From: Roseiarcus sp963794655
GTDB lineage: Bacteria > Pseudomonadota > Alphaproteobacteria > Rhizobiales > Beijerinckiaceae
Assembly (NCBI GenBank): GCA_963794655.1
Contig: CAWCEV010000005.1
Coordinates: 310,001-374,000, forward strand
Direction: 5' to 3'
Length of the DNA: 64,000 bases
A program made the position numbers and the translations under genes. The notes under the pieces are model-generated. The model did no database searches. It was not told the DNA's origin and saw only the letters and a program-made list of their open reading frames with translations. This document shows positions 59,814-64,000 of the stretch, piece by piece (positions within the stretch are counted from its first letter, which is position 1; each line of letters begins with the position of its first letter).

Positions 59814-61106
59814 ATGATTCCCGCCGCCCGCGCCGCTGCCGCGATCGAAGTCCTGGCGGACATCGAGACACGTCGCCGTCCGGCGGCCGATGCGATGAAG
59901 GAGTGGGGCCTCGCGCATCGCTTCGCGGGCTCCGGCGACCGGGCCGCGATCTCGAATCTCGTCTATGACGCGCTGAGAAAGAAAAGCTCGTCGGTTTGGA
60001 TCATGGGCGAGGCGACCCCGAGGGCCGAAGTCCTCGGCGCGCTGAACCAAACCCGGGGGCTTGATGAGGCCGGCGTCGCGGCGCTGTTCTCGGGTGAGGG
60101 CCATGCGCCGCCGGCGCTGACGGAAGCCGAGCGCGCGCGGCTCGCCGCCGCTGACCTCGCCGGCGCGCCACCGCATGTCGAGGGCGACTTTCCCGAATGG
60201 CTTGCGAGCGAGTTCGAAGCGAGTTTTGGCGACAAGGCTGCGGACGAGGGCAAGGCGCTCGCCGAGCGCGCGCCGGTCGACCTGCGGGCGAATCTCCTCA
60301 AGACGACACGCGACAAGGCGCTTGCCGCGCTTTCGTATCTCAAGCCCGAGCCGACGCCGTACTCCCCGGTCGGCCTGAGGATCGCGGCGAGGCCCGACGG
60401 ACGGGCGCCGCCGCTCGCCTCCGACCCGGCCTATGTCAAAGGCCTCGTCGAAGTGCAGGACGAGGGCTCGCAACTCGCGGCGCTCGTGGCGGAGGCCAAG
60501 CCGGGCATGCAGGTTCTCGACCTCTGCGCCGGCGCTGGCGGCAAGACGCTGGCGCTTGCCGCCGCGATGGCGAACCAGGGCCAGATCTACGCCTCCGACC
60601 CCGACCCGCGCCGGCTGGCGCCGATCTTCGCCCGACTGGCCCGATCCGGGGCGCGCAATGTCCAGGTCCGGGCGCCGCGCGGCGGTGAGGACGTGCTCGC
60701 CGGCCTCGAGGGGCGATGCGATCTGGTCATGATCGACGCGCCCTGCACCGGCTCCGGGGCCTGGCGGCGCAACCCGGACGCCAAGTGGCGCATCCGGCCT
60801 GGCGCGCTCGAGCAGCGCATCAAAAATCAGGACGAAACGCTTGAGAACGCATTGCGTTTTGTGAAGCGCGGGGGGCGCATCGTCTATATCACTTGCTCGG
60901 TCCTAAAGGCTGAGAACGAGGACCGGATCGCTGAGTTCATGCGCCGCCACGACGATCTCCTGCCGGTCGACGCCGCAGCTCAGGCGCGCTCCGCCGGACT
61001 GCCGGCGCTGGCCGAGCACCGCTCGGCCTCGGGCCCAGGCTTCCGCTTGAGTCCGCGGACGACCGGCACGGACGGATTTTACGTCGCGACCCTCGCGCGG
61101 GTTTGA
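59814..61106 (+). CDS. RsmB-like rRNA cytosine-C5 methyltransferase
   Basis: A 430-residue SAM enzyme of the NOL1/NOP2/Sun (RsmB) group. An N-terminal NusB-like helical region (about residues 1-130) precedes the catalytic domain. That domain has VQDEGSQLAALVAEAKPGMQ near residue 219, DLCAGAGGKTLALAAAMANQ near 240, the cysteine motif DAPCTGSGAWRRNPDAKWR near 313 and the second catalytic Cys in YITCSVLKAEN near 361. It would methylate C967 of 16S rRNA if it follows E. coli RsmB; the exact target is not certain. Confidence 0.92.
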   Translation: MIPAARAAAAIEVLADIETRRRPAADAMKEWGLAHRFAGSGDRAAISNLVYDALRKKSSSVWIMGEATPRAEVLGALNQTRGLDEAGVAALFSGEGHAPPALTEAERARLAAADLAGAPPHVEGDFPEWLASEFEASFGDKAADEGKALAERAPVDLRANLLKTTRDKALAALSYLKPEPTPYSPVGLRIAARPDGRAPPLASDPAYVKGLVEVQDEGSQLAALVAEAKPGMQVLDLCAGAGGKTLALAAAMANQGQIYASDPDPRRLAPIFARLARSGARNVQVRAPRGGEDVLAGLEGRCDLVMIDAPCTGSGAWRRNPDAKWRIRPGALEQRIKNQDETLENALRFVKRGGRIVYITCSVLKAENEDRIAEFMRRHDDLLPVDAAAQARSAGLPALAEHRSASGPGFRLSPRTTGTDGFYVATLARV

Positions 61107-61119
61107 GAGGACTCGGGAA

Positions 61120-61511
61120 ATGGCAGGCGACTGGCGCGAGGCGTTCGGCCTTCTCTCCGTCGCGCTCGCGGTTCTTGCCGCCGTCATTTACATTGCTCAG
61201 ACGAGGTCCGCCCGCATCCCCTGAGTTGGTTCCTGTTCGGCATCCTCAACCTCACCGGCTATCTGGTCCAACGCCACGAGGGCGCTCGCCAGGCCAGCTG
61301 GACGCTTATGGCGATGACGGTCATCTGCTTCTCTTTGTCGCCGCCCGAGTCGCGCGCGGCGAGCTTCGCCTTCAACGGGGTCAAGTTCGTCCCTTCGCTC
61401 ATGGCGATGGACCCGATCTCGTTCGCGACGTCATTTTACCCGGCGACGCTCATGGTCCTGAACGCGGCCGTGGCGATCATGCTCATCGTCCGCAGACGAG
61501 CCACGGCGTGA
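61120..61511 (+). pseudogene. Small membrane protein gene broken by a frameshift
   Basis: The frame from ATG 61120 encodes MAGDWREAFGLLSVALAVLA and a first membrane segment, then stops at 61222-61224. Another frame continues without a gap with HPLSWFLFGILNLTGYLVQR, a second segment, a loop, and a third segment (AAVAIMLIVRRR) to a stop at 61511. Adding one base near CCCGCATCCCC (61211-61221) joins them as TRSARHPLSWFLFG, a protein of about 130 residues with three or four membrane segments. A sequence error or a recent mutation are both possible. Function is unknown. Confidence 0.6.
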
Positions 61512-61649
61512 CCCGGGTCCGGAGGGCGGCTGTGTGATCCCTCGCACAGCGGCGCCAGGCGCTCGCGATTAGGGTGTCGCCGTTGTTGCCGTCCTGACGG
61601 TCGAGCGTAGAATGTCGTTCGGCGCATGAGCGGTGCGGGGAGGACGATC

Positions 61650-63923
61650 ATGACGACCCGTCGATTCCTCTTGGCTGCAGTCATTCTCGGATCTTTGGCT
61701 CCCCAGTGGGCGCTCGCCCTCGACTGGGAGATCGAGCGCAACTTTCGCTATTTCCTCTATCCCTCCGACGTCGCGGCGCAGCGGGTAGCTCGCGACCTTT
61801 ACGTGGCCAAGAACGGCGCGCCTCCGACGCCGGAGCGGCTCGAGAAGTTCATGAACGGCCCGGCGTTTTGGACCACGAAGCTGAGTGAAGCCGGCGACCG
61901 TGCGAAAAGCTGGCCGATCGATTGGCCGCGCGACCCCGCCGCCACGCCCCATGACCTTGTCAAGCAATTGCGCGCCGAAGAGGGGCGGCCGCCGCCGGCG
62001 CCCGAGCCGGAGCTCGGCCGGCGCGGCTGGGCGAGCCTCCTGGTCCGCGAGCGCCCGGAAAGCCCGACGCTGACCGGATCGACCGCCACCTGCTGGAACC
62101 CGGTCCAGAGACTGCATAATGCCTGCGCGGTGTGGGGGGACTATGTCCGCCCGCCAGGATGGATCGTGCGCGTGTTCGACCCCGACGCGGCGGCGGGCCA
62201 GACGTGCCAGTGGACCTTCGCCGGCGCGGTCCCTGCCGGAGCCGCCGCCACATTTGTCGCGGCGACCCAACGGGCGCTCAATGGAGGGCCGACCACCGTC
62301 TCGGGCGATTGCCGCGAACTTCGCATCGTCGTCCCCTCCGATCCGAACGACGCAAAGTCGGTCGCCGGCAAGGCGACCGTCACGCGGACAATGGAAGGCG
62401 CGCAGGCGAGCGTGACGGTCACGCCCAAAGACCGCCTCGTGATCGGCTTCGGCGATTCCTTCACCTCCGGCGAAGGCAACCCGGAACTGACCGCTCACTT
62501 TTCCGGCGCGCCCTGGCAAGGCGGCAATCTTCCCGCCCGCGCTCGCGATCCCGCTTCGCTCACGGACAACGATACGCGCGCGCAATGGACCGACCGGTGG
62601 TGCCATCGCTCTGTCTATTCCTGGCAAATCCGTACCGCGCTCGCGGCTGCGCTCACCGACCCGCGCCAGTCCTTCACTATCCTCCCCTATGGCTGCTCGG
62701 GCGCGACAATTCCGGAAGGCATCCTCTACGGCTACAATGGCGTCGAATGGAGCCAGGCGTCAGACAGGGGCATAGTCGGCAGCCGTTCGGAGGTCGGGCT
62801 CGCCTATCAGGAGATCTGCCAGCCGCAGGCGTTCCGCTCCTATTGCGTCTCGGGGGCGTCCTGGTGCGGCCGGACCGAGCCCCCGACCGCGTCTCAGGAG
62901 CAAGCGCTGGGCTTCTACGAGACCGCGGGGTCCGGGCTGCGCCATGCCGTCATGCGCTGCGGGCCGAACAACGCTTTCAAGCGCGCGGCCGACGCGCTCC
63001 TGATCGATATCGGCATCAACGACGTCGGCTTCACCGGATGGGCGGCTGCGATCATCCTCCAGGATCCTGGCTTGCGCCTTGTGACCCACGCGGCTGCGCC
63101 CTGTTTCGACGGAACCGCGAACTGCACTACGACGCAGAAGCTGTTCGCGACGCTTGGCCGGCGGTACGATCTTCTGCGAACGGTTCTGGTCCAGAATATG
63201 CTGCCGGATTTTGGCATCGATCCGTCGCATGTCATCGTCGCCGTCTATCCGCCGGCGCTCGAGAATGAGAACGGCGTATTCTGCCCGCAAGGAAACTCAG
63301 GGTTGACGATCGCGACCCTTCCATCGCGCAACCCGTTCGCGAGCGCATGCAGTGGGTCGATCCTGGCCGGCGGCGCGCTCGCCGAATATCCGGAAAGCGA
63401 CCAGGTTGAGAGAAACGTCGAAGAGGCTCGGGTCAAACTCAACGAGAGCCTCGTCGCCTTCGCGCTCAAGCCTCCGGCCTTCGACGTGGTCACCGCCTAT
63501 ACGTCCGGCTACGCGAAACGCGGCGTTTGCGCGACGACCGACCCGCAGAGCCGTCCGTCGGGAGGGGACGCCTGCTTCACGGTGACTGATCTGGCAAATC
63601 TGGGGTGCGATCCGAGCGCTGAATCGACGCATTTGCCGCGAGCCGAAGCGGGCGGCTGCCCCGGCGTCACGACTTTCCTGCCGTTTCAGCCGACCCAGTT
63701 CGAGCCTTACCGAAGCCGCGCCCGACTCTTCCGCACCATGAACGACGTCTTTCTCGCCATCAATCAGAGGCCTCAATATTACCTGGACGAAAACGCATTC
63801 GGCGTCCTCGATCTATCCGGCCGCGCGACGGGCGGGGCCTTCCATCCGACGGCGGAGGGACACGCGATGATCGCCAACGATGCGGTAACCGAGCTTTGTC
63901 AAAGCGTGGGCTGCGATCACTGA
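61650..63923 (+). CDS. Large secreted SGNH/GDSL hydrolase
   Basis: A 757-residue exported protein with a signal peptide (about residues 1-24). The N-terminal 260 residues have no recognised domain. The SGNH part starts with the nucleophile block GFGDSFTSGEGNP near residue 269, continues with ILPYGCSGATIPEGILYG and the block III GINDVGFTGW near 453, and ends with the His block HPTAEGHAMI near 733. Many cysteines suggest periplasmic disulfides. The hydrolase domain is much longer than in ordinary GDSL lipases, with large insertions. Natural ester substrate is unknown. GGGGAGGA fits the ATG at 61650. Confidence 0.85.
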   Translation: MTTRRFLLAAVILGSLAPQWALALDWEIERNFRYFLYPSDVAAQRVARDLYVAKNGAPPTPERLEKFMNGPAFWTTKLSEAGDRAKSWPIDWPRDPAATPHDLVKQLRAEEGRPPPAPEPELGRRGWASLLVRERPESPTLTGSTATCWNPVQRLHNACAVWGDYVRPPGWIVRVFDPDAAAGQTCQWTFAGAVPAGAAATFVAATQRALNGGPTTVSGDCRELRIVVPSDPNDAKSVAGKATVTRTMEGAQASVTVTPKDRLVIGFGDSFTSGEGNPELTAHFSGAPWQGGNLPARARDPASLTDNDTRAQWTDRWCHRSVYSWQIRTALAAALTDPRQSFTILPYGCSGATIPEGILYGYNGVEWSQASDRGIVGSRSEVGLAYQEICQPQAFRSYCVSGASWCGRTEPPTASQEQALGFYETAGSGLRHAVMRCGPNNAFKRAADALLIDIGINDVGFTGWAAAIILQDPGLRLVTHAAAPCFDGTANCTTTQKLFATLGRRYDLLRTVLVQNMLPDFGIDPSHVIVAVYPPALENENGVFCPQGNSGLTIATLPSRNPFASACSGSILAGGALAEYPESDQVERNVEEARVKLNESLVAFALKPPAFDVVTAYTSGYAKRGVCATTDPQSRPSGGDACFTVTDLANLGCDPSAESTHLPRAEAGGCPGVTTFLPFQPTQFEPYRSRARLFRTMNDVFLAINQRPQYYLDENAFGVLDLSGRATGGAFHPTAEGHAMIANDAVTELCQSVGCDH

Positions 63924-64000
63924 GGGAGGCGCGGATCGCTCAGCCATATTTCCGCAATCTCGGCCACGCCTTCGGCGACGGCTCTTCGAGAAGCCGGGGA
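63917..64000 (-). CDS. Possible 3' end of a minus-strand gene, cut by the window edge
   Basis: Read from 64000 leftwards, an open frame of 27 codons ends at TGA 63919-63917: SPASRRAVAEGVAEIAEIWL then SDPRLPQ. The composition is protein-like and would make a gene convergent with the SGNH hydrolase, overlapping it by 7 bases. The fragment is too short to identify. Confidence 0.3.
   Translation of the reverse strand, partial: SPASRRAVAEGVAEIAEIWLSDPRLPQ

Overview
The window is high-GC DNA with dense, often overlapping genes (ATGA and GTGA junctions). It reads as an alphaproteobacterium of the Rhizobiales/Hyphomicrobiales. The evidence is the mraZ-rsmH-ftsL-ftsI-murE-murF-mraY-murD-ftsW-murG order, an hflK-hflC pair, a Liv-type transporter with a fused permease-ATPase, a PQQ alcohol dehydrogenase and conserved small proteins that look rhizobial. 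Genus cannot be assigned from the sequence alone. Parts of mraZ, ftsI and a small membrane gene at 61120 are split by single-base shifts. This suggests indel errors in the assembly at least as much as real mutations.

Layout. 1-11568: first half of the division and cell wall (dcw) cluster, headed by an array of putative MraZ boxes. It stops after murG instead of continuing to murC. 11569-13459: two tandemly duplicated PEP-CTERM secreted proteins with a shared upstream palindrome. 13460-16322: an EthD-like protein, then a LysR regulator divergent from a DUF4260 gene and a metallo-beta-lactamase-fold hydrolase; a downstream alpha/beta hydrolase is cut off after about 25 codons. 16254-18402: an AT-richer insertion carrying a membrane protein gene interrupted by an intact IS630-type element. 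18437-26070: two EmrAB-type efflux systems in a row, one with a MarR gene and one with a divergent TetR gene. 26067-28934: CBS-BON protein, asparaginase II family protein, ankyrin-repeat protein. 28983-34975: di-heme cytochrome c and PQQ alcohol dehydrogenase, divergent from an acetoin-dehydrogenase-like E1 alpha, E1 beta and E2 (the last with an alpha/beta-hydrolase domain), followed by a convergent SorC regulator at 35031-36005. 36086-41477: TerC, HflC/HflK, RlmN and GMP reductase, all on the minus strand. 41574-49230: SDR dehydrogenase, several small hypothetical or secreted proteins, IMP dehydrogenase, a G1-peptidase-like protein, an EamA exporter and a short lipoprotein. 49572-55767: acyl-CoA dehydrogenase and a four-gene branched-chain amino acid type ABC transporter. 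55786-64000: small hypothetical genes, an XRE regulator translationally coupled to a SulP anion transporter, an RsmB-like rRNA methyltransferase and a large secreted SGNH hydrolase.

How the genes fit together. The dcw genes make lipid II and the septal synthase. The PQQ dehydrogenase with its cytochrome, next to the aco-like E1/E2 genes, would suit oxidation of an alcohol such as 2,3-butanediol to acetoin and then cleavage of acetoin; this is inference. GuaB and GuaC drive opposite directions of the IMP/GMP balance and sit within 2.5 kb of each other. The most unusual non-coding signals are a 21-22 bp degenerate tandem repeat found in the same sense just 3' of two unrelated genes, two TGTGA-N6-TCAC palindromes upstream of two tiny genes, and inverted repeats over the promoters of the marR and XRE-sulP operons.
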